64,000 bases of DNA from Nesterenkonia sp. PF2B19 (GTDB lineage Bacteria; Actinomycetota; Actinomycetes; Actinomycetales; Micrococcaceae). Of this stretch, positions 50,549 to 59,734 are shown piece by piece (position 1 is the stretch's first letter; the number at the start of each line of letters is the position of its first letter). The stretch is taken from NCBI RefSeq assembly GCF_001758425.2, contig NZ_MDSS02000011.1, positions 24,724-88,723 of the forward strand, written 5' to 3'. Made by a program: the position numbers and the translations under genes. A model generated the notes under the pieces. The model had not been told where the DNA came from and made no database searches. It was given only the letters and a program-made list of their open reading frames with translations.

Positions 50549-50563
50549 ACCCAGTACGGTTCA

Positions 50564-50817
50564 AAGTCTGGATCATCGCCGTGTCGCTGACACTGCTGGT
50601 GATGGCCACGGCCGCCGCTGAGCCGTTCAGTCTGTTCGCCTGGGTCTCCTGGACCGCTCTGCTGGCCGCCATCGTCGCAGTCGCCTACGATTCCGCGGTG
50701 CCGACGCAATCGCAGCATCCCGCAGGCACCCCTAAGGCCCAGCTGGGCGCCAGCGGTCTTCACCGCAGGAGAGGCAGCATCACTCCCCAGTGGCCACCAC
50801 CGGGCTCTTCATCGTGA
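50564..50817 (+). pseudogene. C-terminal piece of a membrane protein cut by the IS
   Basis: From the IS edge the frame reads KVWIIAVSLTLLVMATAAAE and FAWVSWTALLAAIVAVAYDS (two hydrophobic segments), then a Pro/Gln-rich tail ending at TGA 50815-50817. It overlaps the 3' end of the integrase gene by 38 bp on the other strand. The missing N-part is not found left of the IS. Probably an element backbone membrane protein. Confidence 0.5.
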
Positions 50818-51994
50818 TCAGCTGTCCGATGGCATCGGTGTGGTCAATCGTCGCCAGGTTCGGCGCGACGTAGAACTTCTCGGTGATGTACTCCTTACTG
50901 TGCCCGCCCTGGGCAGCTGCAGCCGCAAGACCATGCTCGCGTTCGATGGCGGTCAGCACTGTCTTGCGTAGGCTGTGCGAGCGGAAGCCTCCCTGCCAGA
51001 TGTGCTGCAGGTGAGGCGCTGGACTCATGGCCCACTTAACAGACCGCTCGATCTGGGAGAGGTAGTACGGATTGCCCGCACTGGTGTGGAAGACGTATTC
51101 GGACTCCACGATCTGGCTAGTCATCCGTCGCATCAATAGGGTGACCGCAAAGTCCGGCAGCGCGATGCGCAGACTCTTTCGATTCTTCGTCGGCCCGATA
51201 GCCATGCCCTTGCCCGGCACGTAGCCAGTTGAGGAGTCAATCATCACCCACGCCACGTCGTCTTCAAGATGAACCTTGTCCCAGGTCAGTGCCAGGACCT
51301 CACCGATGCGGCATCCGGTTGCCAGCATGAGATCGAGGATATCTAGGATCGGAGTCCTCCACCGGGTGGGGTGATCGCACCAAGCACGGAAGACTTCGCG
51401 GATGGCACCAAGCTCTTCAGGCTCGACGACCTTCGGTGGGGGCGAGGTGTATTCGATCTTGTCCGTCTCCCGCCCCATGTTGAACGGGAGGAGCTCGTGG
51501 GAGACAGCGTAGGCACACAGTCTCGACATGATCGTCTGCGCCCTGCGGGCGGTGGCCATCAACGATCCGTCCTTGCCTGGGATCGACCAGAGCATCTCGT
51601 TGAGCATCCCCACAGTGATCTGATCCATCGCCCATTCCCCAGCTCGGGGAAGGACATGGTTGTTCACGACGAGTCGGTCGTCATAGATGCTACGCATCGT
51701 CGGCTTGCCAGTTCTCTCACTACGTCGCTCCAGATGCTCGAACCATTGGTCGAAGACCGCAGACAACGTGATGCTCTCAGTACCCACCCGCCCGTTGATG
51801 ATCTGCTTCGACAAGCGGTGCCATTTGTCGTTCAGAGCCGTCTCAGCGCGGCTCTTGCTCTTGGCCCGAGCGGTCAGTTCACGCTTGACCCCTTTGACGT
51901 CACGGTAGGAGGCTTTGGCCTTCCAGGTGCCGTCTTCCATCTTCTGGTGTGTGGTCTTTCCACGTTCACCAATCTTCAGGCGCGGTCGTGGCAT
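50780..51994 (-). CDS. Tyrosine recombinase (integrase) of the element
   Basis: A 404-residue phage-type integrase. The N-terminal arm-binding region has GTWKAKASYRDVKGVKRELT. The core-binding domain has TLSAVFDQWFEHLERRSERT. Catalytic residues: Arg229 in LATGCRIGEVLALTWDK, His340 and Arg343 in FRSHSLRKTV, His365 in QGGHSKEYI, and Tyr375 in TEKFYVAPNL. All are present, so it should be active. It reads away from attR, 170 bp from the replaced end of the AEC gene, the usual position of an integrase beside its att site. Confidence 0.95.
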   Translation of the reverse strand: MPRPRLKIGERGKTTHQKMEDGTWKAKASYRDVKGVKRELTARAKSKSRAETALNDKWHRLSKQIINGRVGTESITLSAVFDQWFEHLERRSERTGKPTMRSIYDDRLVVNNHVLPRAGEWAMDQITVGMLNEMLWSIPGKDGSLMATARRAQTIMSRLCAYAVSHELLPFNMGRETDKIEYTSPPPKVVEPEELGAIREVFRAWCDHPTRWRTPILDILDLMLATGCRIGEVLALTWDKVHLEDDVAWVMIDSSTGYVPGKGMAIGPTKNRKSLRIALPDFAVTLLMRRMTSQIVESEYVFHTSAGNPYYLSQIERSVKWAMSPAPHLQHIWQGGFRSHSLRKTVLTAIEREHGLAAAAAQGGHSKEYITEKFYVAPNLATIDHTDAIGQLITMKSPVVATGE

Positions 51995-52066
51995 GTCGAT
52001 ATCCCCTGTGCTGCGAGTTGTCGGAACACGTGCATAGTGTCCGGCACTCGTGCAAAAGGCTGACGA

Positions 52067-52088
52067 AAAACGGTCGTAAAACGGTCGC
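52067..52088. repeat. Putative integrase arm-site repeats at the right end
   Basis: AAAACGGTCG occurs twice with 11-bp spacing (52067-52076 and 52078-52087). Bases 52072-52088 (GGTCGTAAAACGGTCGC) are identical to 8168-8184 at the left end. Both copies lie 120-180 bp inside the att cores, as arm-type sites do. Confidence 0.6.
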
Positions 52089-52164
52089 GAGGTTCTCAGC
52101 AGTCCTGTCGGTGCCGCTCTCTAGACCACTCCGAGAGGCCGGACCAGCAACCACCATCAACCGC

Positions 52165-53154
52165 CTAGATCCGCATAAACTCGGCGATCAGAGGCAGCGT
52201 GATCAGGCTCAGTCCGGTGCTTGTCACCAAGATCGCCGCAGCCAATCTGCCGTCGCCGTCATACTCCTCGGAGAAGATGAACACCGTGGTGGAGGACGGC
52301 ATGGCCGCCATGAGGATCAGGGTCATGGCCCACACCGGTCCGAGGTGATCCAGGAACGGCAGCACCGCCAGCCATGTCAGCAGGGGCAGGGCCAGGATCT
52401 TCACCACGGTGCCCAGCAGGATGGAGCGCTTCGGCACCCCGCCGCTGCGGATGCCCTCCACCGCCGGATGCATCGCCAGGCCCACGGCGAACAGGGCCAG
52501 CGGCACCGCCGTCTGCCCCACCATGTCCACGCTCTCGGTGACCACGCCGGGGAGCCCCAACGGAGTGAGCACCAGCAGCAGCGCCGCCGCCATGGACAGC
52601 GCCACCGGGTTGATCAGCACAGCCCGCTTCACGATCGGCCACAGCCGGCGCCGCCACACGGACGGGAAGTCCCGGCACGCACCGCCGGCCCCAGCGTCCG
52701 CCGCCGTGCCGACGACGGTGCGCACCACCGGATAGCCGGTCATGTAGACCATGTTGTGCACCAGGTGGATGATGCCGGCGGCCAGTGCGGCCTCCGGACC
52801 TACGGCGCTCAAGGTGATCGGAATTCCGAAGTAGCCCACATTGCCGAAGGTCGCCGCCAGGGACGTCGGGGCCGCCCCCTCGCGGGCCCGCGGCCCCAGC
52901 AACAGCGCAATCCCGTAGGTCGCGGCAGACAGCGCCAGCGTCACCACGGCGGCGATGATCACCGCTCCGACCGGGAACCCGTGCCCCAGCGGGGCGTCCA
53001 CCACGGCAGAGAAGACGAACGCCGGCAGACCGAAGTAGAACACGAAGGCGTTCAGGGCGCCCTGGGCCTGCCGGAAGCGGGCGGCGAATCCGGCCAGGAA
53101 GCCGACGACGAGCACGACGAACATCGGGGCGATCGTCATCAGCATGGAGAGCAC
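52165..53154 (-). CDS. AEC-family transporter with element-supplied C-terminus
   Basis: A 329-residue membrane protein of the auxin-efflux-carrier family, about ten helices in two inverted repeats: MFVVLVVGFLAGFAARFRQA, GLPAFVFSAVVDAPLGHG, ATFGNVGYFGIPITLSAVGP, NPVALSMAAALLLVLTPLG and MAAMPSSTTVFIFSEEYDGD. From the att core (52262-52274) on, the last 31 residues, including GLSLITLPLIAEFMRI, are encoded by the integrative element and replace the native tail left at 7934-8043. Codon choice in this tail (AGA, TTG) differs from the rest. Substrate unknown. Confidence 0.9.
   Translation of the reverse strand: MLSMLMTIAPMFVVLVVGFLAGFAARFRQAQGALNAFVFYFGLPAFVFSAVVDAPLGHGFPVGAVIIAAVVTLALSAATYGIALLLGPRAREGAAPTSLAATFGNVGYFGIPITLSAVGPEAALAAGIIHLVHNMVYMTGYPVVRTVVGTAADAGAGGACRDFPSVWRRRLWPIVKRAVLINPVALSMAAALLLVLTPLGLPGVVTESVDMVGQTAVPLALFAVGLAMHPAVEGIRSGGVPKRSILLGTVVKILALPLLTWLAVLPFLDHLGPVWAMTLILMAAMPSSTTVFIFSEEYDGDGRLAAAILVTSTGLSLITLPLIAEFMRI
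52250..52274. other. attR junction inside the AEC transporter gene
   Basis: Matches 8019-8043 at 24 of 25 bases; the one difference is A at 52261 versus G at 8030. The right side continues into the native AEC gene, the left side is element DNA that restores the reading frame. Confidence 0.82.
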
Positions 53155-53219
53155 CCTCAGATCCTAGGTCATCAGGACCTCGACGACGGCCATGCCCGCA
53201 CCTCAGCTCGGCGGCTGGG

Positions 53220-54110
53220 TCAGAACATCGTGCCGACCGGCCGGATGAGCTCCGGGGAGTCATGGCGGACGTTGCCGACCGCCCGATCCACCTCGTGGAT
53301 CCTCCAGCCGCGGGCCACCTGGACCGCATCAGTGCGCAGCGCCCCGACGGCAACCTCCATCTCCTGCTTCGACCGCTCGCCGGGGGTGATCCACTCGGCG
53401 GCGGACTGCGGGGACATCGCCAGCGGGAGGCGGTCATGGAGTCCCGCCAGCTCGGTGAGCACCGCCTCACCCTGGGCCGCCCCCTCGTCGTCAGCGGCGA
53501 CCGCCGCGCCGTCGTCCTCTACGGCGCCCGTCGCGCCGTCATCGTCTGCCTCCGCCGGCTGCGGCGACGGGCCGGTGAGGATCGTCACCGAGAGCACCCA
53601 AGCGTCCTGTCCCTCGGCCTCCCGCTGCGGATCCTTCCACCATTCGTAGAGGCCGGCGAAGAGAATCAGCGGCGCCTGGGCGTCCTGGATGAAGAAGGGC
53701 GTGCGCACCGGCTTCGAGGCGCCCTCATCCTGGGTCACCTGCCATTCGTAGTACCCCTGGACAGGCACCGCGCAGCGTCTCCTGCGCACCGCAGAGCGGA
53801 AGCTGGGTTTGGAGACCACCGTCTCCGAGCGGGCGTTGAAGGTCTTCGAGCTGAACGCCGCACTCTCGGCCCAGCGGGGCAGCAGCCCCCATCGGGCGGC
53901 GTGGACCTCACGGCGCCGACCTTCGCCCTCCTCGTAGCGCTCCACCAGGATCGGCACCGTCGAGGTCGGGGCGACGTTCCAGGACAGCCGCCACGGCTGC
54001 GCGTCGTCGCCGGGAAGCTCCCCACCCAGCGACACCTCGTCCATGCCGCAGCTCTCCAGCGCGTCGACGAGCTCTCCGGCCCGCAACGCCATCACATACC
54101 GTCCACACAT
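53220..54110 (-). CDS. SOS response-associated peptidase (SRAP/YedK-HMCES family)
   Basis: A 296-residue protein that crosslinks to abasic sites in single-stranded DNA to protect them. Cys2 (MCGRYVMAL) is the nucleophile exposed after removal of Met1. SWNVAPTSTVPIL carries the Asn, VQGYYEWQ the Glu and LHDRLPLAM the His of the active site. An acidic, Ala-rich insertion (about residues 188-212) is unusual for the family. Start at ATG 54110, which is required for Cys2. No LexA box was identified upstream. Confidence 0.93.
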   Translation of the reverse strand: MCGRYVMALRAGELVDALESCGMDEVSLGGELPGDDAQPWRLSWNVAPTSTVPILVERYEEGEGRRREVHAARWGLLPRWAESAAFSSKTFNARSETVVSKPSFRSAVRRRRCAVPVQGYYEWQVTQDEGASKPVRTPFFIQDAQAPLILFAGLYEWWKDPQREAEGQDAWVLSVTILTGPSPQPAEADDDGATGAVEDDGAAVAADDEGAAQGEAVLTELAGLHDRLPLAMSPQSAAEWITPGERSKQEMEVAVGALRTDAVQVARGWRIHEVDRAVGNVRHDSPELIRPVGTMF

Positions 54111-54196
54111 AGGTCCCCCTCAGCGTCGGCCTGTCGGCAGGAGCCTACGCGTTCCACCGCAGCGACAGAACCCCACCGGAGCTGCGCACCCCGAGG

Positions 54197-55561
54197 TCAC
54201 CAGCGCACGTGCAGCGCCGTCCGGAGACCCAGCCCGGGCAGGGCGACGACGTCGGGACGACCGGCGAGCACCCCGGCCAACGGGTCATAGGCCGTGCCGG
54301 GAGAGGCGGGTGTGCTGGTCGCGTCAGAGCGCACCACGTCGAGCTCGGGATGCAGAATCTCGCGGACCACCTGCACCATCAGGTAGATGACCGCGGCCAT
54401 ATGCAGCACGATCCCCAGGCCATAGGCGCCCTCGATGAGGTGATGTCCCGCGCCGATCTCCCCACCCGAAGTGATCTTCGCGCTCATCAGCCAGACGGCG
54501 GCCCAATGGAAGACCTCGGCGGCCTGCCAGACCACGAACGCACGCACCCGCGGTCGGGCCAGCACCACCAGCGGGATCAGCCACATCACGAACTGCGGGG
54601 AGTAGACCTTGCCGAGCAGGATGAAGCTGGCCACGATCAGGAAGCACAGCTGCGCCATCCGAGGGCGCGTCGGCGCCGCCCAGGCCAGGTAGGCCACTCC
54701 GAGGCAGCACAGCAGGAACAATCCGTTGGAGAGCAGCGAGAAACCTTCTCCGTCGAGACCGAGCCAGCCGAAGGCCAGCCACATCGAGGAGAAGCTGACC
54801 TCCCGCTCGGAGGAGAACCGGTAGAACGTGGCCCACTGGTCGAAGGAGGTCACCATGAACGGGAGGTTCACCGCTGCCCAGGTCACCACGGCCGCCACCA
54901 GGGTGGCCGCCGCCGAGCGCAGCCGGCCCGCCCGCAGGCACAGCACCAGGACGGCGCCGAAGAAGAACAGCGGGTACAGCTTCATGGCCGCTCCCAGCCC
55001 GATCAGCACCCCTGCCCAGACGGGGCGGCCGCGGCCCCACAGCAGCAGCGCCAGCGCCCCCAGGAACACCGCCCACATGTCCCAGTTGACCGACAGTGTG
55101 AGGATGATCCCCGGTGCCAGGGCCACCAGCAGCGCATCGGACCGGCGGCGCCCCGCGGAGAACGCCGTGGCCAGGACCGTGCCCAGCCAGCAGAGCACCA
55201 CCAGGGCATGGTTGAGGTCGTAGAAGGCCAGCACCCGTTCGTGGCCCTCTCCGGTGCCGGGCACGAGCATCGAGACCAGCCCTGCCACCACACCGATGAG
55301 CACCGGATACTCCATCACCTGGTCGGTCGGCACATCGTCCACGAAGGGGAAGCGTCCGTCGGCCAGGCCTCGTTCGGTGAACAGCAGGGAGAAGTCCGAA
55401 TAGCACATGTGCACGTGCTGCCCCGGGTCGATCCACCCGTTGACCCGACACCACTGCACCGCCAGCACCGAGAGGGCCGCGCCCAGGACGGTGGCACCGA
55501 GCAGCAGCCACAGGATCCGGGAGGAGCGTGGCGTGGAACGGGTCTCGGCAGCAGGGGTCAC
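54197..55561 (-). CDS. GT87/DUF2029-like membrane glycosyltransferase
   Basis: A 454-residue integral membrane protein with about ten helices. CYSDFSLLFTERGLADGRFP, YPVLIGVVAGLVSMLV and NWDMWAVFLGALALLLWG with the acidic loop residues, then KLYPLFFFGAVLVLC and KVYSPQFVMWLIPLVVL, fit polyprenol-phosphomannose-dependent mannosyltransferases. The GTG at 55561 overlaps the stop of the MptB-like gene (GTGA), so the genes form one operon. Likely adds mannose to lipomannan outside the membrane. Confidence 0.85.
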   Translation of the reverse strand: MTPAAETRSTPRSSRILWLLLGATVLGAALSVLAVQWCRVNGWIDPGQHVHMCYSDFSLLFTERGLADGRFPFVDDVPTDQVMEYPVLIGVVAGLVSMLVPGTGEGHERVLAFYDLNHALVVLCWLGTVLATAFSAGRRRSDALLVALAPGIILTLSVNWDMWAVFLGALALLLWGRGRPVWAGVLIGLGAAMKLYPLFFFGAVLVLCLRAGRLRSAAATLVAAVVTWAAVNLPFMVTSFDQWATFYRFSSEREVSFSSMWLAFGWLGLDGEGFSLLSNGLFLLCCLGVAYLAWAAPTRPRMAQLCFLIVASFILLGKVYSPQFVMWLIPLVVLARPRVRAFVVWQAAEVFHWAAVWLMSAKITSGGEIGAGHHLIEGAYGLGIVLHMAAVIYLMVQVVREILHPELDVVRSDATSTPASPGTAYDPLAGVLAGRPDVVALPGLGLRTALHVRW

Positions 55562-57245
55562 CGTGGTCCTTCGTGTCGGTCGGGAGTCTGGGGGTCGGCG
55601 GACCCCTGCACAGCATCGGCCGCGGGGGCCATGGCCGCAGATCGGCTCAATTCTTGCAGGCCCACCCATCCGGCGGCGGCATTCCAGGCCTGTGAGGGTC
55701 GCCGCATGTCGAACAGCTCAGTGGTGTTCGGGTCGAAGATCAGCAGGTACACCAGATACACCACCGCGACGCCGGCGGCGATCCCCTGGACCACCGCGGT
55801 GTCGATCCACTGGGCCACCGAGAGCTGCCCGACCAGAGAGAGCAGCACCATCACGGTCAGCAGCAGGCTCACCAGCACCAGGGACCGCCCGCGATGGACG
55901 TGCACCACGGCGAACAGCGGCAGGATCCACAGCACGTACCACGGCTGGATGACAGTGGAGCTGAGCACCACCACGGTCAGCCCGACGCCGGCCCACAGCA
56001 CCGGATTGCCCACCCGCGGCCGCAGCAGCATCCACGCCAGCAGCGCCGCGGAGATCAGCCGCGCCCCGGCGAAGATCCACGTCGCCGTCTGGTCCGCGTC
56101 CTGGCCCCAGACGACGCGGCCGCCAGACCGAGCCCGGTGCCGAGCAGCCCCACCGGCGCCACCGGAGCGATCGCGGACCCGGCTCCCAGGGCTGCGGTGA
56201 TCCAGCCCAGCCCCACGCCGAGCATGAGCCCCGCTCCGACGAGCAGCCCGGCGGCGAGGGCGCCTGCGAACACCCATTCGCGGATCCTGGCACTGTACTG
56301 GCCGGTGATCCGAGTGGGGCCACGCAGACTCAGCAGGACCGCGAAGGGCAGCACCGTCATGGCGATGGGCTTCACGGCCACCGCCGCGGTGAGCAGCAGC
56401 ACGGCATAGAGGCGCCGGCGGCGCAGCGCGCAGCACATGCCCAGCAGCATCAGACCGATCATCAGCGCATCGTTGTGCGCTGCAGGCAGGAACACCAGCA
56501 GGCTCAGCGGGTTCAGCACGCACAGCCACAGCGCCCAGGCCGGTTGGGATCCGAAGGCGCGGGCCAGCCGGGGGATCGCCACCAGCATCAGCGCGATGCC
56601 CAGTACGCTGAGCAGGCGGAACAGCGCCACCGAGATCTCCGGGATGCCGCCGGAGAGGAACCAGATGAACTGAGCCAGCAGCAGGAAGAGCGGACCATAC
56701 GGAGAGGGCGACTGGGCCCACAGTCCGTCAGCGCCCTCCATGAACCAGCCCGGCAGCTCGGAGACCCCCGACTCATACGGGTTCAGCCCGGCGTGCAGCA
56801 CCCGGCCCTGGGCCAGATAGGAATAGACGTCCCGGGAGAAGATGGGCACGGTGAACAGCAGCGGGGTCCCCCACAGCAGCACGGCACGGCGGATGGTCGA
56901 CGTCGCGCCGTCGTGCCAGCCGCCCACCCGCTGCGACAGGCGCAGCCAGGAGCGCACCAGAAGCATGGCGCCCAGGCTCAGCAGCACCGCACAGATGATG
57001 ACACCGGCAGTGGTGGTGCGCAGCGGCAGCAGCAGCGGATGCACCGCCAGCACCGACGACGGCGTCATCGCCAGCCAGCCCACACCCCAGGAGCCCACCA
57101 TGATCATGAGGGAGGCGAGCAGCCCCTGACGCAACGTGTGCGAGGCGGCGGCCTCCTCGCCGCCGATCAGCCAGGCGGTGCCAGGGAACGCGCCGAGCAC
57201 CTCGCGGGCGCGCCAGGCGGCCCGCGAGATCAGGGTGTCACGCAC
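55558..57245 (-). pseudogene. mptB: MptB-like mannosyltransferase with a C-terminal frameshift
   Basis: Frame 1 (from ATG 57245) has PIFSRDVYSYLAQGRVLHAG, LNPYESGVSELPGWFMEG, SPSPYGPLFLLLAQFIWF and AAHNDALMIGLMLLG, and reaches LLGTGLGLAAAS. Near 56110-56115 similarity moves to another frame: GRVVWGQDADQTATWIFAGA, then VIQPWYVLWILPLFAVVHVH to 55558. Together about 560 residues, the size of its neighbour. A small indel at CGGCCGCG explains the break; it may be a sequence error. Overlaps the upstream paralogue by 8 bp. Confidence 0.85.
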
Positions 57246-58872
57246 GGTCCGCCCTCCGGCCGGTCCCCCACCGTGGACGCTGGAGTCTCAGCGGCGGCAG
57301 GTTCCAGCCTTCGTAGACCACCCAGCGCGTCCCCCGGTCGAGGATCCCCATCCACAGCATGCACGCCCAGGACACGGCCAGGGACAGGGCCACCATCTGC
57401 TGGTCCATCTCCAGGAACTGCCAGATGGAGAGCTGGTCGGAGGCGCCGAACGCCAGGAAGAACGCGACCGTGAACACGACCCATTTGAACTGCCAGTCCC
57501 TCCGGATGCCGGTGACCGCGAACAGGGGCAGCAGCCAGAGCAGGTACCAGGGCTGGATGATGGGCGAGAGCACCACCAGAGCGGTGAAGGCCCAGGTCAT
57601 CCGCTGGACGACGTGCCGCGGGTCGCCTCGGAACATGAGGAGAAGCACGATCACCACGGACAGCAGCCGCCCGATGAGCTTCAAGGTGTCCAGGGTCCAG
57701 TAGGTGGGGATGCCCAGCGATCCCAGCACGGTGGAGAGCATCCCGTCGGCGATCCCCAGCGGCGACCAGAAGACGCTGCCGGTCCCGGTGCCGGCCATCA
57801 CGGCGAGCCAGCCGAAGCCGTATCCCTGGACGACGCCCACGGCGAGCAGCACTGTGGCCGCGATGCCGGCGGTCCAGGCCCAGTACAGGAATCGCCGTCC
57901 CCACCCGGCGGCGGGCCCGGCCCAGAGCAGCCCGATGAACGGCAGCAGCACCATGGAGATGGGCTTCATGCCGATGGAGACGACCACCAGCACCGTGGCC
58001 AGCACCCCCTGTCCACGCGCGGCTGCGTAGACCCCTGCCAGTGCGAAGCCGACCATGAGCGCGTCGTTGTGGGCCGAGGAGACGAAGCTGATGATCAGCA
58101 GCGGGTTGGCCACGGTGATCCACTGGGCGCGGGCCCCGTCGACCCCGTGCAGCGCCGCCAGCTTCGGCACGTAGACCATGATCAGCACGACGCCGGCCAC
58201 ACAGGCCAGCCGGAACAGCAGGATTGCGAGGTCCGGACTCTCGCCGGCCACCCGCATGACCGCCGCCTCGATCCAGAGGAACAGGGGCCCGTACGGCGTC
58301 TCGGACTCGGCCCAGAGGATGTCTGTGCCCAGGTGGAACCAGTTGTCCAGGGAGGAGACCCCGGTCGTATAGGGATCCTCGCCTGCCAGGACCAGGCGCC
58401 CTTGGCCCAGATACGCGAAGACGTCCCGGGAGAAGATCGGCAGGGTGATGATCTGCGGCAGCGTCCACAGCAGGACCGCCAGGTTGACGGTGCGCAGGCT
58501 GGAGGGTCCGAAGTCTCCCAGTGCCCGTCCCAGGCGCAGCCAGGCGCGGAACATCACCCAGCATCCCAGGGTCAGGGCAAGGGTGCAGACGATGACCCCG
58601 GCGGGCTCGGTGCGCAGCGGAATGATCCAGGGATGACGGGCGATCGGCGAGATGCTGACCAGCCAGCCGACGCCGAGGGAGCCGGCGAGGACCAGCAGCG
58701 AGCCGAGGAACCCTTCGATGAGCGGTCCGCGAGGGCCTGCCGGGCGGTGGCCGGTGCGTCCCATCTCCGCGAGACGGCGTCCGACGCGGAGTGCGGTGTC
58801 GCCGAGGGCTCCACCAGGTCTGCGCTGGGCAGAGGCGGAGTCGTCGGCGTCGGCCACGTCGGTCATCCTCAC
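57238..58872 (-). CDS. mptB: Alpha-1,6-mannosyltransferase MptB family
   Basis: A 544-residue membrane glycosyltransferase using polyprenol-phosphomannose to extend the alpha-1,6-mannan backbone of lipomannan. PIFSRDVFAYLGQGRLVLAG, EDPYTTGVSSLDNW, ESETPYGPLFLWIEAAVMRV, SSAHNDALMVGFALAGVYAA and IIQPWYLLWLLPLFAVTGIR mark the family; the SRDV Asp is the predicted catalytic residue. First gene of the operon with a second MptB and a GT87 protein. Start ATG 58872 or 58866. Divergent from orn. Confidence 0.9.
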   Translation of the reverse strand: MRMTDVADADDSASAQRRPGGALGDTALRVGRRLAEMGRTGHRPAGPRGPLIEGFLGSLLVLAGSLGVGWLVSISPIARHPWIIPLRTEPAGVIVCTLALTLGCWVMFRAWLRLGRALGDFGPSSLRTVNLAVLLWTLPQIITLPIFSRDVFAYLGQGRLVLAGEDPYTTGVSSLDNWFHLGTDILWAESETPYGPLFLWIEAAVMRVAGESPDLAILLFRLACVAGVVLIMVYVPKLAALHGVDGARAQWITVANPLLIISFVSSAHNDALMVGFALAGVYAAARGQGVLATVLVVVSIGMKPISMVLLPFIGLLWAGPAAGWGRRFLYWAWTAGIAATVLLAVGVVQGYGFGWLAVMAGTGTGSVFWSPLGIADGMLSTVLGSLGIPTYWTLDTLKLIGRLLSVVIVLLLMFRGDPRHVVQRMTWAFTALVVLSPIIQPWYLLWLLPLFAVTGIRRDWQFKWVVFTVAFFLAFGASDQLSIWQFLEMDQQMVALSLAVSWACMLWMGILDRGTRWVVYEGWNLPPLRLQRPRWGTGRRADRA

Positions 58873-58940
58873 GAAGATATCACCGCCGCTGCGGCCGCTG
58901 AGGCGCCGTCCGACGGGGGCGGCGGGGATAGGGTTGAGCT

Positions 58941-59567
58941 GTGACTGACAACAGGACTGACACCAGGACCGAGACGGCTGCTGAGAAGAAGGCCTCGCCC
59001 GCGGGCGGGAGCGCTGCCGGAGACTGGTCCGGACGCATGGTGTGGATCGACTGCGAGATGACGGGCCTTGACCCCGACACGCATGTGTTGGTGGAGGTGG
59101 CCGCGCTGGTCACCGACAGCGAGCTGAACATCCTCGGCGACGGCGTCGACGTCGTCATCCGTCCCCCGGAGGGCTCGCTGGATCGCATGGCCCCGGTGGT
59201 GCGTCGCATGCACACCGATTCCGGCCTCCTGGAGGAGCTGGAGGGCGGGGTCAGCCTCGCTGAGGCGGAACGACGCGTGCTCGACTACGTCACGGCCTGG
59301 GTCCCCGAGGCCGGAGTCGCCCCCCTGGCCGGCAACTCCGTCCACGCGGACAAGGCGTTCCTGCGCCTGGGGATGCCGAAGCTCACCGAGCACCTGCACT
59401 ACCGGATCATCGACGTCTCCACGATCAAGGAGCTGGCCGCCCGCTGGTATCCGGAAGCTCGCGACGGGGCCCCGGCGAAGACCGGCAACCACCGGGCCCT
59501 GGGTGACATCCGGGACTCCATCGAGGAGCTGAAGCACTACCGGCGCACCGTCTTCCGGGCGCTCTGA
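58941..59567 (+). CDS. orn: Oligoribonuclease
   Basis: A 208-residue 3'-5' exoribonuclease of the DEDDh class that degrades 2-5-mer RNAs, including pGpG. ExoI: MVWIDCEMTGLDPDTHVLVE (Asp, Glu). ExoII: APLAGNSVHADKAFLRLGMP. ExoIII: KTGNHRALGDIRDSIEELKH (His and Asp). An acidic/Gly-rich N-tail of about 30 residues precedes the fold. GTG start at 58941. Next to tRNA-His, an order shared by many actinobacteria. Confidence 0.96.
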   Translation: MTDNRTDTRTETAAEKKASPAGGSAAGDWSGRMVWIDCEMTGLDPDTHVLVEVAALVTDSELNILGDGVDVVIRPPEGSLDRMAPVVRRMHTDSGLLEELEGGVSLAEAERRVLDYVTAWVPEAGVAPLAGNSVHADKAFLRLGMPKLTEHLHYRIIDVSTIKELAARWYPEARDGAPAKTGNHRALGDIRDSIEELKHYRRTVFRAL

Positions 59568-59734
59568 GAGTCCTCGCAGCCGATGAGGCGAACATCACAC
59601 CGGCCTGCGACCGGGGTCGATGTCTCATTCACTCCGAAATGTGTGTAGACTGGTTCGCGCTGCTCGAGCGCTCCGGAGGCCCGGATCGGTCGAGCAGAGA
59701 TCCGAGAAGGGCCGCCAGGCCGGGACCGGAACAT

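Larger units (their letters stand above)
49251..50563. mobile_element. IS3-family insertion sequence, copy 3 (IS51-like)
   Basis: 1313 bp. Ends TGAACCGTACTGGGT (49251-49265) and ACCCAGTACGGTTCA (50549-50563) are perfect 15-bp inverted repeats. Contains intact orfA and orfB overlapping by ATGA. It cuts off the 5' part of a membrane-protein gene on its right side. Possibly active. Confidence 0.9.
8031..52274. mobile_element. Integrative element of about 44.2 kb inserted in an AEC transporter gene
   Basis: Bounded by matching junctions at 8019-8043 and 52250-52274 and carrying a tyrosine integrase next to its right end. Cargo: mercury, copper and other metal-resistance genes, redox enzymes with their regulators, an Abi_2 defence gene, a PheS-like ligase, three IS3 copies and two IS481 copies. 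Transfer genes are reduced to a type IV coupling protein and the gene before it. Absence of a relaxase and of VirB4-like genes suggests it is decayed or needs help to move. Boundaries come from comparing the split AEC gene with the sequence at both ends. Confidence 0.85.

Noticed and set aside
8168..52088. The 17-bp shared block as the att core
   Set aside because: The split AEC gene places the crossover at 8031-8043/52262-52274; the 17-bp block is inside the element on both sides and fits arm sites better.
8031..52274. Prophage
   Set aside because: No capsid, tail, terminase or lysis genes; contents are metal resistance, IS elements and a coupling protein.
54209..56200. Very long plus-strand frame of 663 codons
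   Set aside because: It is antisense to the GT87 and MptB genes, is rich in Gln, His and Arg, and has no domain pattern. A GC-rich shadow.
57136..58944. Plus-strand frame of 602 codons
   Set aside because: Antisense shadow of the MptB gene; same low-complexity composition.
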